DNA of 7,841 nt from Bacteroidales bacterium (GCA_003557965.1 PWND01000268.1:1-7841); one strand, 5' to 3'; positions 1 through 5,914 are shown, numbered from the stretch's first letter. The notes: generated from the sequence alone by a model not told the origin. Translations and numbers: made by a program.

Positions 1-176
1 ATCTCATCCGGTGCCGGCAGCATTAGCGGCATACGCTGACTGCTATAAGCATATAGCAGGTTAGCAGGTGTAATGGGGTAACCAATAAATGAGTCGGCAC
101 CTGCCCTGGCCAGGCCTTCAATAATTAGCCTGGAAGCATCAACCAATGTATGGCTGCCTTTACTTATTTCTTGCAT
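1..176 (-). CDS. 2-oxoacid:ferredoxin oxidoreductase alpha subunit, N-terminal fragment (runs off the left edge)
   Basis: Only the first 58 codons are inside the window; the gene continues beyond position 1. The visible peptide begins MQEISKGSHTLVDASRLIIE and contains GLARAGADSFIGYPITPA (residues 21-38), then APDE (55-58). The GA-x-x-F-x-GYPITPA block is the hallmark of the thiamine-diphosphate-binding N-terminal domain of the pyruvate/2-oxoglutarate/2-oxoisovalerate:ferredoxin oxidoreductase alpha chain, and a DE shortly after it is also typical. No gamma domain precedes it, so gamma and beta chains would have to be encoded elsewhere. The start ATG (176-174) lies inside the upstream CoA-transferase gene, giving a 17-nt overlap in another frame. 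AAGGAG at 188-183, 6 nt upstream, supports this start. These enzymes convert a 2-oxoacid plus CoA to acyl-CoA plus CO2 and reduce ferredoxin in the cytoplasm. Which 2-oxoacid is used cannot be told from this fragment. Confidence 0.85.
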   Translation of the reverse strand, partial: MQEISKGSHTLVDASRLIIEGLARAGADSFIGYPITPANLLYAYSSQRMPLMLPAPDE

Positions 177-1380
177 AAATCACTCCTTTTTTATTTAAAT
201 CACTAATTTGTTCACTATCAAATTTTAAAAGATTCTTAAGAATAGTTTCTGTATGTTCACCATAATGCGGTGGCGGTAAAAGCTCCTTTTCGGTAATGTC
301 ATCAGAAGATGTAAAAGCCACAGAGCGAACGCCTTTAATACTGCTGCCATCATTATAACTGCCTTCAACTATCATTTCTGCCGATTCAGGCAACTCAAAC
401 ACTTCCTGCATATTAAAAACTCCTCCTGCCGGAACTCTATTATCAGACAACAAAGACAATATTTCTTCCCTTGTATATTGAGAAATTAACTCTTGTAAAA
501 TATCATTTAACTCCTCTTTATTCTTAACCCTATCCTGATTTCTTTGATATTTTGGATTAGTAACAAGGTCTGTTCTTCCCAGGACACTTGCTAAAGTCAT
601 GAATTGCTTATCAGTTCCTGCTGCTAAAACAATTTCTTTTCCATCAGATGTTTTATATATGGTACCATAGGGAACTATATTGGGGTGGTCGGAGCCAAGC
701 CTTTGCGGAATAGCCTTTCCCACAAGCCAGTTAGTAGCCTGATTTGCCAGTGATGCTAAGCCTGACTTGAATAATGATGCTTCAATATATTGCCCGTTTC
801 CTGTTCTTTCCCTGTTAAAAAGTGCAATTAATATTGCCTCTTTAAGTTGGTGGGCAGCAAGAACATCCATAAGTGCAACAGGCATTTTAACAGGAGGCCC
901 GTCAGGTTCTCCATTCATATATGTAAACCCTGATTCTGCCTGTATTATTGCATCAAATCCTGCCCTTGAATTCTGAAGCCCATAGCCTGTAATATGAGAG
1001 TAAATAATACGTTCATTAAATTTTTTAAGAGTAGGGTAATCAACCAAAAGCTTTTCTGCATCTCCCGGCTTATAACTCACCAAAACAATATCACATAATT
1101 CTACTAAGCGATAAACGATATCAAGCCCTTCCTTTTCCTTCACATTAAGTGCTAAAGATTGTTTGCCCCAGTTTACACAAGAAAAATAACCTGATATATC
1201 TGCTTCGGAGTCTTCAGCAGAGAGTTTCCACTTTCGGGTAACATCTCCTTCAGTGGTTACATTTTCTACTTTTATTACACTTGCTCCAAGTTCTGCAAAA
1301 AACATCCCTACACTGGGCCCGGCCAAAACACTTGCCAGTTCTAAAACTTTTAATCCTTTTAACGGAGAATCTTTTGTCAT
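160..1380 (-). CDS. Family III CoA-transferase (CaiB/BaiF type)
   Basis: The gene encodes 406 residues, the usual length for CoA-transferase family III. The N-terminus has PLKGLKVLELASVLAGP (6-22) and ELGASVIKVE (30-39), the nucleotide-binding start typical of CaiB, formyl-CoA transferase and succinyl-CoA:glutarate CoA-transferase (SUGCT) relatives. The expected catalytic aspartate is D172 in PVALMDVLAAHQ (167-178). NRERTGNGQYIEASLF (189-204) is another family block. The glycine-rich GGGGQ loop of oxalate-specific formyl-CoA transferases is not seen; the corresponding stretch reads AAGTDKQF (253-260). The family moves CoA between carboxylic acids in the cytoplasm through an aspartyl-CoA thioester. 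The gene starts 42 nt after the symporter gene and overlaps the oxidoreductase gene, so all three are probably cotranscribed. The context suggests activation of an imported carboxylate, with the donor possibly succinyl- or acetyl-CoA (inference). The family call is firm; the substrate is unknown. Confidence 0.93.
   Translation of the reverse strand: MTKDSPLKGLKVLELASVLAGPSVGMFFAELGASVIKVENVTTEGDVTRKWKLSAEDSEADISGYFSCVNWGKQSLALNVKEKEGLDIVYRLVELCDIVLVSYKPGDAEKLLVDYPTLKKFNERIIYSHITGYGLQNSRAGFDAIIQAESGFTYMNGEPDGPPVKMPVALMDVLAAHQLKEAILIALFNRERTGNGQYIEASLFKSGLASLANQATNWLVGKAIPQRLGSDHPNIVPYGTIYKTSDGKEIVLAAGTDKQFMTLASVLGRTDLVTNPKYQRNQDRVKNKEELNDILQELISQYTREEILSLLSDNRVPAGGVFNMQEVFELPESAEMIVEGSYNDGSSIKGVRSVAFTSSDDITEKELLPPPHYGEHTETILKNLLKFDSEQISDLNKKGVIYARNK
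177..192 (-). promoter_or_regulatory. Shine-Dalgarno site for the oxidoreductase alpha-subunit gene
   Basis: On the minus strand the sequence reads AAAAAAGGAGTGATTT immediately before the ATG at 176. AAGGAG (188-183) with a 6-nt spacer is a near-ideal ribosome binding site. It lies within the last codons of the CoA-transferase gene and fixes the start of the overlapping gene. The other genes in this window lack such a motif, as is usual in Bacteroidota, so here it probably serves re-initiation or translational coupling. Confidence 0.7.
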
Positions 1381-1422
1381 AATATATTATATAATTTTTA
1401 TCAGCTTATAAAATTTGCCATA

Positions 1423-2928
1423 TCATGGTAGCTCCTTTTTTGGAAAAACCCTTATCCTTGCTGACCTTCTTTTTAATCTGTTCTTTTTGTTATTAGCATG
1501 AAAGTTGCCTAAAATTACAAATAGCATTGCAGCCCCAACAGCCATATAAGTATCTTCAATGTTCCACCATCCAAGGAGTTTAGCAATTATATTAATCAAT
1601 ACGGCTATTGTTCCGCCAATAAATGCCCACCTGACACCATCAGTGCTTATCCAGCCTCTCTTGTAAATCCCCATAACAATAACTATAGCACCAATTGCCC
1701 TGATTCCATAAGATATATATGCCATACTTAAAATAGCACCTGTGCTGTAGTATGCTAAAGGGATAGTAATCAAGTTAACCAATATAACAAGTTTTCTTGC
1801 TGTGGATATAAGCTTTTTATCAACGGCTGATTTATTAATAATTCCATGATATATATCTTTTGTAGCAATAGTAACTACTGCAAAATTGACCGGGCCAACA
1901 GTAGAAAGAATGGCAGCAAGAATACCTGCCAGTGCAATACCACCCAAAACAGGATGAATAAATTCAGCAGTAACCATTAAAGTAGGTAAAACCATTTTGG
2001 GGTTAATGAAATTGTGAGCAGTGTCCCATAAAGGGCTGGCAGCCGATGTAACATCAAAATAGTTACCGGTTTTTGCAACTAACCCAAGCAAAGCTACCAT
2101 AATTCCAAAAGGAGCTATTATCAATGAAGAGAATATTGCAGCTTTTTTAGCAATTGAAGCGCTTCTTGCTGCAAATATCGGCTGAATACTAGCTTGTCCA
2201 GCCATTCCACCTAATACACCACCTAAAATAAGGCTCCATGCATAGCTTAAACCTCCACTAAATGGGTTGTAGAGGTTATCAGGAGCACCCAGGTTTACCA
2301 TAGAGTCACGCAGTGCAACAAAGCCACCAACATCACTAACACCAATCCATGTAGCTACACCAATTCCAAAAAACATTGTAACTACATGTATTATCCCGGT
2401 GATGGCCAGGGCATGCATCCCCCCCACATAGGTATATATTGTTATTACAACCGATGATATAATTACTGAGTAAAGCCATGGTGTACCAAACATAGCTGAT
2501 ATAACACTTGAAGCAGTTTGCAGCTGAACGAAAGCCAATACTACATATGCAAAAAGAAAAGCGATTGCCGACACAGCCCTTGCCCTGCGCCCGAATAAAT
2601 TCTCAAGCATCTCGCTAACGGTATGTACATTATTTTTTCTGTAGTGCTTTGCAACCGTAAAGCCAATAATAATCATACCAATAGCTGTAGAAATATTGTA
2701 TAAAATAGGCTGCATTGTACCGGTTTCAAAAGCTTTTTCGCTTACTCCTATGGTACTCATTCCACCCAGCCACTCAGATGCCACTACAACAGCACAAGCA
2801 ATTACTCCAAGATTACGTCCCGCTACCAAATAGTCAGCCGCTGACCTGCTTGCTACTTTTCTTGTTAATAATGATATTAAGGTAATAAAGCCAAAATACA
2901 ATAAAACTACCAGCAGATATATATTCAT
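1423..2928 (-). CDS. Sodium:solute symporter (SSS/SSF family) transporter
   Basis: The protein has 501 residues and about 13 hydrophobic segments by eye, spanning roughly residues 3 to 474, followed by a strongly basic cytoplasmic tail (480-498, rich in K and R). SSF features include ADYLVAGRNLG (31-41), the TM2-like ASEWLGGMSTIGVSEKAFETG region (50-70), the YVGGMHALAITGIIH loop (167-181), and AGILAAILSTVGPVNFAVVT (334-353) followed by KDIY (357-360). The last segment corresponds to the conserved helix whose Ser/Thr residues (S342, T343) help form the Na2 sodium site. Family members import sugars, amino acids, pantothenate or carboxylates with Na+ across the inner membrane. As first gene of an operon with a CoA-transferase and a 2-oxoacid oxidoreductase, it most likely imports an organic acid (inference). 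No Shine-Dalgarno sequence precedes the ATG; the upstream DNA is AT-rich. A candidate promoter lies at 3047-3017. Confidence 0.93.
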   Translation of the reverse strand: MNIYLLVVLLYFGFITLISLLTRKVASRSAADYLVAGRNLGVIACAVVVASEWLGGMSTIGVSEKAFETGTMQPILYNISTAIGMIIIGFTVAKHYRKNNVHTVSEMLENLFGRRARAVSAIAFLFAYVVLAFVQLQTASSVISAMFGTPWLYSVIISSVVITIYTYVGGMHALAITGIIHVVTMFFGIGVATWIGVSDVGGFVALRDSMVNLGAPDNLYNPFSGGLSYAWSLILGGVLGGMAGQASIQPIFAARSASIAKKAAIFSSLIIAPFGIMVALLGLVAKTGNYFDVTSAASPLWDTAHNFINPKMVLPTLMVTAEFIHPVLGGIALAGILAAILSTVGPVNFAVVTIATKDIYHGIINKSAVDKKLISTARKLVILVNLITIPLAYYSTGAILSMAYISYGIRAIGAIVIVMGIYKRGWISTDGVRWAFIGGTIAVLINIIAKLLGWWNIEDTYMAVGAAMLFVILGNFHANNKKNRLKRRSARIRVFPKKELP

Positions 2929-3016
2929 CGGTTGTACTTTTTATAAATTTAACTTATACACTGTGATTATCAATGCATTTACAAAGTAAAAAGTGTACCT
3001 TTTCAAAAATATGGCG

Positions 3017-3047
3017 CAAAAATAGTCTAATAAGTTTAATTAGACAA
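3017..3047 (-). promoter_or_regulatory. Candidate Bacteroidota-type promoter for the symporter operon
   Basis: On the minus strand, TTG (3047-3045) is followed after 20 nt by TATTTTTG (3024-3017), an exact match to the TAnnTTTG -7 box used by the Bacteroidota primary sigma factor. Transcription would start near 3010, leaving an AT-rich leader of about 80 nt. A second TATTTTTG (3011-3004) sits 13 nt further downstream but has no TTG at the right distance. Confidence 0.5.
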
Positions 3048-3094
3048 TTTATATTAATCAGTGTTCAAAAAGATTTCTGTTAAATATTTTAACG

Positions 3095-3125
3095 TTTGAA
3101 TTTACATTTAAAAATCTTACTTTTG
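3095..3125 (+). promoter_or_regulatory. Candidate Bacteroidota-type promoter for gap
   Basis: TTTG at 3095-3098, a 19-nt spacer, then TACTTTTG at 3118-3125. This matches the TTTG / TAnnTTTG consensus of the Bacteroidota housekeeping sigma factor in both sequence and spacing. The predicted start near 3131 gives an A/T-rich leader of about 58 nt before the gap ATG at 3190. It diverges from the symporter promoter within the same 261-nt intergenic region. Confidence 0.65.
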
Positions 3126-3189
3126 CATACTTTAAAAAATGAATATTCGAACTTAAATAAATAATATTAGAAATTTAAAATTATCAATT

Positions 3190-4194
3190 ATGGAAAAGAT
3201 TAAAGTTGCTATAAATGGTTTTGGCCGTATAGGAAGGCTAACCTTAAAGGCTTCTCTTGAAAAAGACAATATAGACATTGTAGCCGTTAATGATTTAACT
3301 AACAGCCAGACACTGGCACATTTATTAAAATACGACTCTGTTCACGGAAAATTTCCCGGAAATATTGAAACAGATGGAGATTTTCTTATAGTAAACGGTA
3401 AGAAAATAAAAGTATATGCTGAAAAGGATCCTGCCAATTTGCCTTGGAGTGATTTAGGAATTGATGTAGTTGTAGAGGCAACAGGAGTATTTCGTGACAG
3501 AAAGGGAATTAACAAGCATATAGATGCAGGTGCAAAAAAGGTTGTTTTGACAGTACCGGCAAAGTCTGCTGAAGATGTAGATGCAACAGTTGTACTGGGA
3601 GTAAATGATCACGACATTAAGCCGGAGAATAAAATATATTCTAATGCCTCCTGTACAACAAACTGTTTAGCACCTGTTGCAAAAGTATTGAATGACACTT
3701 TTGGCATTAAGCGTGGATTAATGAATACTATACATGCTTACACCAACGACCAGATAATTTTAGATGCTCCTCATAAAGACCTTCGCAGGGCCAGGGCAGC
3801 TGCAATGTCAATAATACCTACCACAACAGGGGCTGCAAAAGCAGTAGGTTTAGTTATTCCTGATCTTAAAGGCAAACTGGATGGTTTTGCAATGAGAGTG
3901 CCTGTATGCGACGGTTCTGCCGTTGACTTAACAGTTGAACTGGAGAAAAACGCAAGTAAGGAAGAAATCAATTCTGCGATACAAAAAGCAGCAGAGGGGC
4001 CAATGAAAGGTGTACTTGAGTTTTGCGAAGATCAGATAGTATCGGTTGATGTTATTGGTAACACACATTCATCTGTACTTGACAGTAAATTAACTCAAGT
4101 TATGGACAATAACTTTGTTAAAGTTGTATCATGGTACGATAATGAATACGGATACTCATGCAGGGTTGTTGATTTAATTGGAAAAATAGTGTAA
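3190..4194 (+). CDS. gap: Glyceraldehyde-3-phosphate dehydrogenase, type I
   Basis: The 334-residue protein is a full-length phosphorylating GAPDH. The N-terminal Rossmann motif is INGFGRIGR (8-16), with acidic D35 in VAVNDL, the residue that contacts the NAD ribose. The active-site block SNASCTTNC (151-159) carries catalytic C155, and H182 in NTIHAYTND is the general base. PHKDLRRARAA (194-204), SIIPTTTGAAKAVG (207-220) and SWYDNEYGYS (314-323) complete the set. It oxidises glyceraldehyde-3-phosphate to 1,3-bisphosphoglycerate in glycolysis, or the reverse in gluconeogenesis, in the cytoplasm. Relative to the well-studied Geobacillus stearothermophilus enzyme, the residue equivalent to L187 is A193 while P188 is kept as P194. 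The usual RVPTPNVSVVDL segment reads RVPVCDGSAVDL, with C240 in place of a proline. The ATG at 3190 has no Shine-Dalgarno motif but an A-rich leader, normal for this phylum. The gene is monocistronic, with a promoter upstream and a hairpin terminator downstream. Confidence 0.98.
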   Translation: MEKIKVAINGFGRIGRLTLKASLEKDNIDIVAVNDLTNSQTLAHLLKYDSVHGKFPGNIETDGDFLIVNGKKIKVYAEKDPANLPWSDLGIDVVVEATGVFRDRKGINKHIDAGAKKVVLTVPAKSAEDVDATVVLGVNDHDIKPENKIYSNASCTTNCLAPVAKVLNDTFGIKRGLMNTIHAYTNDQIILDAPHKDLRRARAAAMSIIPTTTGAAKAVGLVIPDLKGKLDGFAMRVPVCDGSAVDLTVELEKNASKEEINSAIQKAAEGPMKGVLEFCEDQIVSVDVIGNTHSSVLDSKLTQVMDNNFVKVVSWYDNEYGYSCRVVDLIGKIV

Positions 4195-4218
4195 AAGAAT
4201 CACTGCAATTAACAAACT

Positions 4219-4270
4219 AAAGGCTGTTATTTATACCTGTAATTAAGGGAAAAAATAACAGCCTTTTTTT
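4219..4270 (+). terminator. Rho-independent terminator of gap, probably shared with the convergent lpxH gene
   Basis: A perfect 14-bp stem is formed by AAAGGCTGTTATTT (4219-4232) and AAATAACAGCCTTT (4253-4266), with a 20-nt loop, and runs into TTTTTTT (4264-4270). It begins 24 nt after the gap stop codon. The T-run touches the stop codon of the convergent lpxH gene (4269-4271). Read on the minus strand, the stem is followed by a weaker T-rich tract, so it may stop transcription from both sides. Confidence 0.9.
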
Positions 4271-5036
4271 ATAGCTGCTTTGAATTGTAATACTGTAGTG
4301 ATAACTTTTCCCCGTCAAAAACGATATAAGAAAAATTACTTATCCAATCACCTGTGTTAAAGTATTTTGCACCATTTCCCAACTCCACTTCCATTGGCAA
4401 ATGCCTGTGTCCAAAAATAAAATAGTCAGTCTTTTCGTGCTCTAATACAGATTTACAATACTGTATCAATCTTTCTTTTTCCTTACCCATAAAAACAGCA
4501 TCGGAATTTCCATTTACAAGCCTGCTTTTTCGAGAAAAGTACAGTGCTAAACCGGTTCCAAATCCAGGATGGATAAATGCAAATAACTTCTGACATATTT
4601 TATTGGAAAAAATTTTTTTTATAAGCTTATAACCAGCATCGCCCGGCCCTAACCCATCACCATGCCCATATATAAATTTTTTTCCGCAGATAGTTCTTTT
4701 TACCGGCTTGCGAAAAACCTTAACACCCAATTCTTCAGAAAAATAATTAAACACCCACATATCATGATTACCGGTAAAGTAATTTACTGTAATCCCTGCA
4801 TCTGTCATCTCAGCAATTTTTCCAAACAGCCTTGTATAACCTTTAGGAACAACCGTCCTGTACTCAAACCAAAAATCAAACATATCGCCTAAAAAGCAAA
4901 CCTCTGAAGCATCTTTCTTTATACTGTCTAAAAAGGAAACAAGAAGCTTTTCTCTTGCCAGGCTTTTTGAATGGGTGGGTATCCCCAGGTGCGCATCAGA
5001 TAAAAAATATATGTTTTTCTTTCCGGGTAAATCCAT
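4269..5036 (-). CDS. lpxH: UDP-2,3-diacylglucosamine diphosphatase (LpxH-like metallophosphoesterase)
   Basis: The gene encodes a calcineurin-like metallophosphoesterase of 255 residues from the ATG at 5036. A TTG codon directly in front (5039-5037) could add one residue, but the ATG is the better start. Numbering from the ATG, the metal-binding motifs are SDAHLG (D14, H16), GDMFDFWFEY (D51, D54), GNHD (N90, H91, D92), GHGDGLGPGD (H125) and GHRH (H210, H212), all in the expected order. The DFWFEY and GHGDGLGPGD patterns are characteristic of LpxH and its Bacteroidota relatives rather than general phosphodiesterases. LpxH removes UMP from UDP-2,3-diacylglucosamine to give lipid X in lipid A biosynthesis, at the cytoplasmic face of the inner membrane. 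The gene is alone on its strand, convergent with gap and sharing the terminator. Family membership is secure; the exact substrate rests on motif similarity. Confidence 0.88.
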   Translation of the reverse strand: MDLPGKKNIYFLSDAHLGIPTHSKSLAREKLLVSFLDSIKKDASEVCFLGDMFDFWFEYRTVVPKGYTRLFGKIAEMTDAGITVNYFTGNHDMWVFNYFSEELGVKVFRKPVKRTICGKKFIYGHGDGLGPGDAGYKLIKKIFSNKICQKLFAFIHPGFGTGLALYFSRKSRLVNGNSDAVFMGKEKERLIQYCKSVLEHEKTDYFIFGHRHLPMEVELGNGAKYFNTGDWISNFSYIVFDGEKLSLQYYNSKQL

Positions 5037-5057
5037 CAATGATTATGATTTGCACTA

Positions 5058-5090
5058 CAAATATAAGTTCATTTTATTAAACTTTGTCAA
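5058..5090 (-). promoter_or_regulatory. Candidate Bacteroidota-type promoter for lpxH
   Basis: On the minus strand, TTG (5090-5088) is followed after a 22-nt spacer by TATATTTG (5065-5058), an exact TAnnTTTG box. The spacer is on the long side. The predicted start would be around 5051, giving a leader of only about 15 nt before the ATG at 5036. Confidence 0.45.
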
Positions 5091-5146
5091 TTATTTATTT
5101 GGTGTATTTATCTTCGACCCTTTCAGTAAGTCCTCTCGAATGGTTA

Positions 5147-5163
5147 GACCCAGACTTTGGGTC
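5147..5163. repeat. Short inverted repeat
   Basis: GACCCA (5147-5152) and TGGGTC (5158-5163) form a perfect 6-bp stem with a 5-nt loop. There is no T-run, so it is not a terminator. It marks the left edge of the repeat-rich region. Confidence 0.5.
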
Positions 5164-5256
5164 GTCGATGTGGAATGACAATCAATATTTCTTATTGTAT
5201 AGCCCATGCTGTTGATAACTTAATTCATAATGTTTTTGTTAAATCAAATGATTTTG

Positions 5257-5295
5257 GGACAGGGCTTGACCTGTCCGTAAAAAACAGTTTTTTAC
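5257..5295. repeat. Two adjacent perfect inverted repeats
   Basis: GGACAGG (5257-5263) pairs with CCTGTCC (5270-5276) around a 6-nt loop. Directly next to it, GTAAAAAAC (5277-5285) pairs with GTTTTTTAC (5287-5295) around a single A. The two hairpins abut without a gap. The pair might act as a terminator-like structure in either direction, but no gene ends nearby. Confidence 0.6.
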
Positions 5296-5380
5296 ACCAT
5301 TGAACAAAGCATTTTGAAAATGTTGTCATTAGTAACGGAGCAACGCGAAGTGAGAGATCCCGTGGATGAGCGTGACCAAT

Positions 5381-5398
5381 GGCAAAGTTGCTTTTGCC
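5381..5398. repeat. Short inverted repeat
   Basis: GGCAAA (5381-5386) and TTTGCC (5393-5398) are perfect arms around a 6-nt loop. It follows the GTCATT...GGAG...GAGA word at 5324-5362 and is probably part of the same dispersed repeat. Confidence 0.45.
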
Positions 5399-5423
5399 GA
5401 CTCACCTAAAGCTTTTTTATATT

Positions 5424-5450
5424 AACTTTTTGTCATTGCCACAAAAAGTT
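5424..5450. repeat. Perfect 10-bp inverted repeat, AACTTTTTGT / ACAAAAAGTT
   Basis: The arms are AACTTTTTGT (5424-5433) and ACAAAAAGTT (5441-5450), with a 7-nt loop CATTGCC. The pattern of an AACTTTTTG-type arm, its complement and then ACAAAAAA(GG) is one I recall as a frequent dispersed intergenic palindrome in Bacteroidota genomes. That recollection is general knowledge and was not checked here. Confidence 0.65.
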
Positions 5451-5488
5451 ACAAAAAAGGCTAGGCAAAACGAATCCTCCACGCTCTT

Positions 5489-5551
5489 GAAAAACTTTTG
5501 AAATCCATGGCAAAGCAGGCAAGCCTCTTTGCCGGATTTCATGAAGTTTTC
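5489..5551. repeat. Large imperfect hairpin (about 25-bp arms)
   Basis: The left arm (5489-5515) and right arm (5527-5551) are near-perfect reverse complements. Matching blocks are GAAAAACTT against AAGTTTTC, GAAATCC against GGATTTC, and GGCAAAG against CTTTGCC, with a few mismatches and a 2-nt bulge. The loop itself contains AGGC-AA-GCCT (5517-5526), so the whole 63 nt can fold into one long stem. There is no T-run. An open frame of 68 codons crosses it but looks accidental. Confidence 0.75.
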
Positions 5552-5574
5552 CAATTCACATCTTCTCCACCTTC

Positions 5575-5624
5575 GCGTTTTGCCTTGCACACCCGCAACG
5601 TCTGCTCCAGCATTGATGGTTTGA
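5575..5624. repeat. 50-nt direct repeat, copy 1
   Basis: This 50-nt segment starts GCGTTTTGCCTTGC and ends TGGTTTGA. It matches 5798-5847 at 42 of 50 positions with no gaps. The two copies lie 223 nt apart in the same orientation, on either side of the 24-nt tandem units. Confidence 0.8.
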
Positions 5625-5696
5625 TAAGAACCTTACTTCCGGTAAAACTCCGAAGGCCAATTTTATTCTTCAATCCTCAAATCTTCGATCTTACAG

Positions 5697-5792
5697 TTCT
5701 TTAGCTAACTAATCAATTTTCTCATTAACCAGTTAACTATTTTCCCAATTAACCAATTAACTAATTTGCTCATTAACACATTTACACATTAA
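5697..5792. repeat. Degenerate 24-nt tandem units rich in ATTAAC/TTAACT
   Basis: Units begin at about 5697, 5721, 5745 and 5769. The second and third match at 19 of 24 positions, while the first and last are more diverged. The shared core is (C)ATTAACCA followed by TTAACTA. There are no unique spacers between units, so this is not a CRISPR array. It lies exactly between the two copies of the 50-nt repeat. Confidence 0.6.
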
Positions 5793-5797
5793 TTTCT

Positions 5798-5847
5798 GCG
5801 TTTTGCCTTGCCAGCCCGCAACGTTTGTTCCGGCATTAGTGGTTTGA
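5798..5847. repeat. 50-nt direct repeat, copy 2
   Basis: Second copy of the 50-nt segment at 5575-5624, with 8 substitutions and no indels. Most differences are transitions, consistent with drift of a non-coding repeat. Similarity fades just after the shared GGTTTGA. Confidence 0.8.
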
Positions 5848-5875
5848 AAGAAGTATTACCAAGCATTTCCTGCAA

Positions 5876-5914
5876 GTTGCCAGACCTCTCGCTAACGCTC
5901 GAGGTGACAGGTAC
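5876..5914. repeat. Imperfect inverted repeat with CCTC/GAGG core
   Basis: TTGCCAGACCTC on the left and GAGGTGACAGG on the right can pair imperfectly around TCGCTAACGCTC. This is the right-hand end of the repeat-rich block. The DNA beyond about 5915 returns to simple AT-rich sequence. Confidence 0.4.

Noticed and set aside
767..976. Plus-strand open frame of 69 codons opposite the CoA-transferase
   Set aside because: It is antisense to a well-conserved part of the CoA-transferase, including the catalytic aspartate region, and shows no family features of its own.
1381..1422. Possible hairpin between the symporter and CoA-transferase genes (AATTTTAT...ATAAAAATT)
   Set aside because: The pairing is short, made only of A/T pairs at its base and imperfect, and lies in a 42-nt intra-operon gap; it is not a credible terminator.
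4975..5178. Plus-strand open frame of 67 codons overlapping the start of lpxH
   Set aside because: It overlaps the conserved N-terminus of lpxH on the opposite strand and then runs into intergenic repeats, with no recognisable domain or start signal.
5498..5704. Plus-strand open frame of 68 codons in the intergenic region
   Set aside because: It lies entirely on repeat sequence (large hairpin and 50-nt repeat), has no promoter or leader of the type used here, and its composition does not resemble a protein family. It is best explained as chance openness of a repeat.
5697..5792. Possible CRISPR-like array
   Set aside because: The 24-nt units are adjacent and degenerate with no unique spacers, and no cas genes are in the window.
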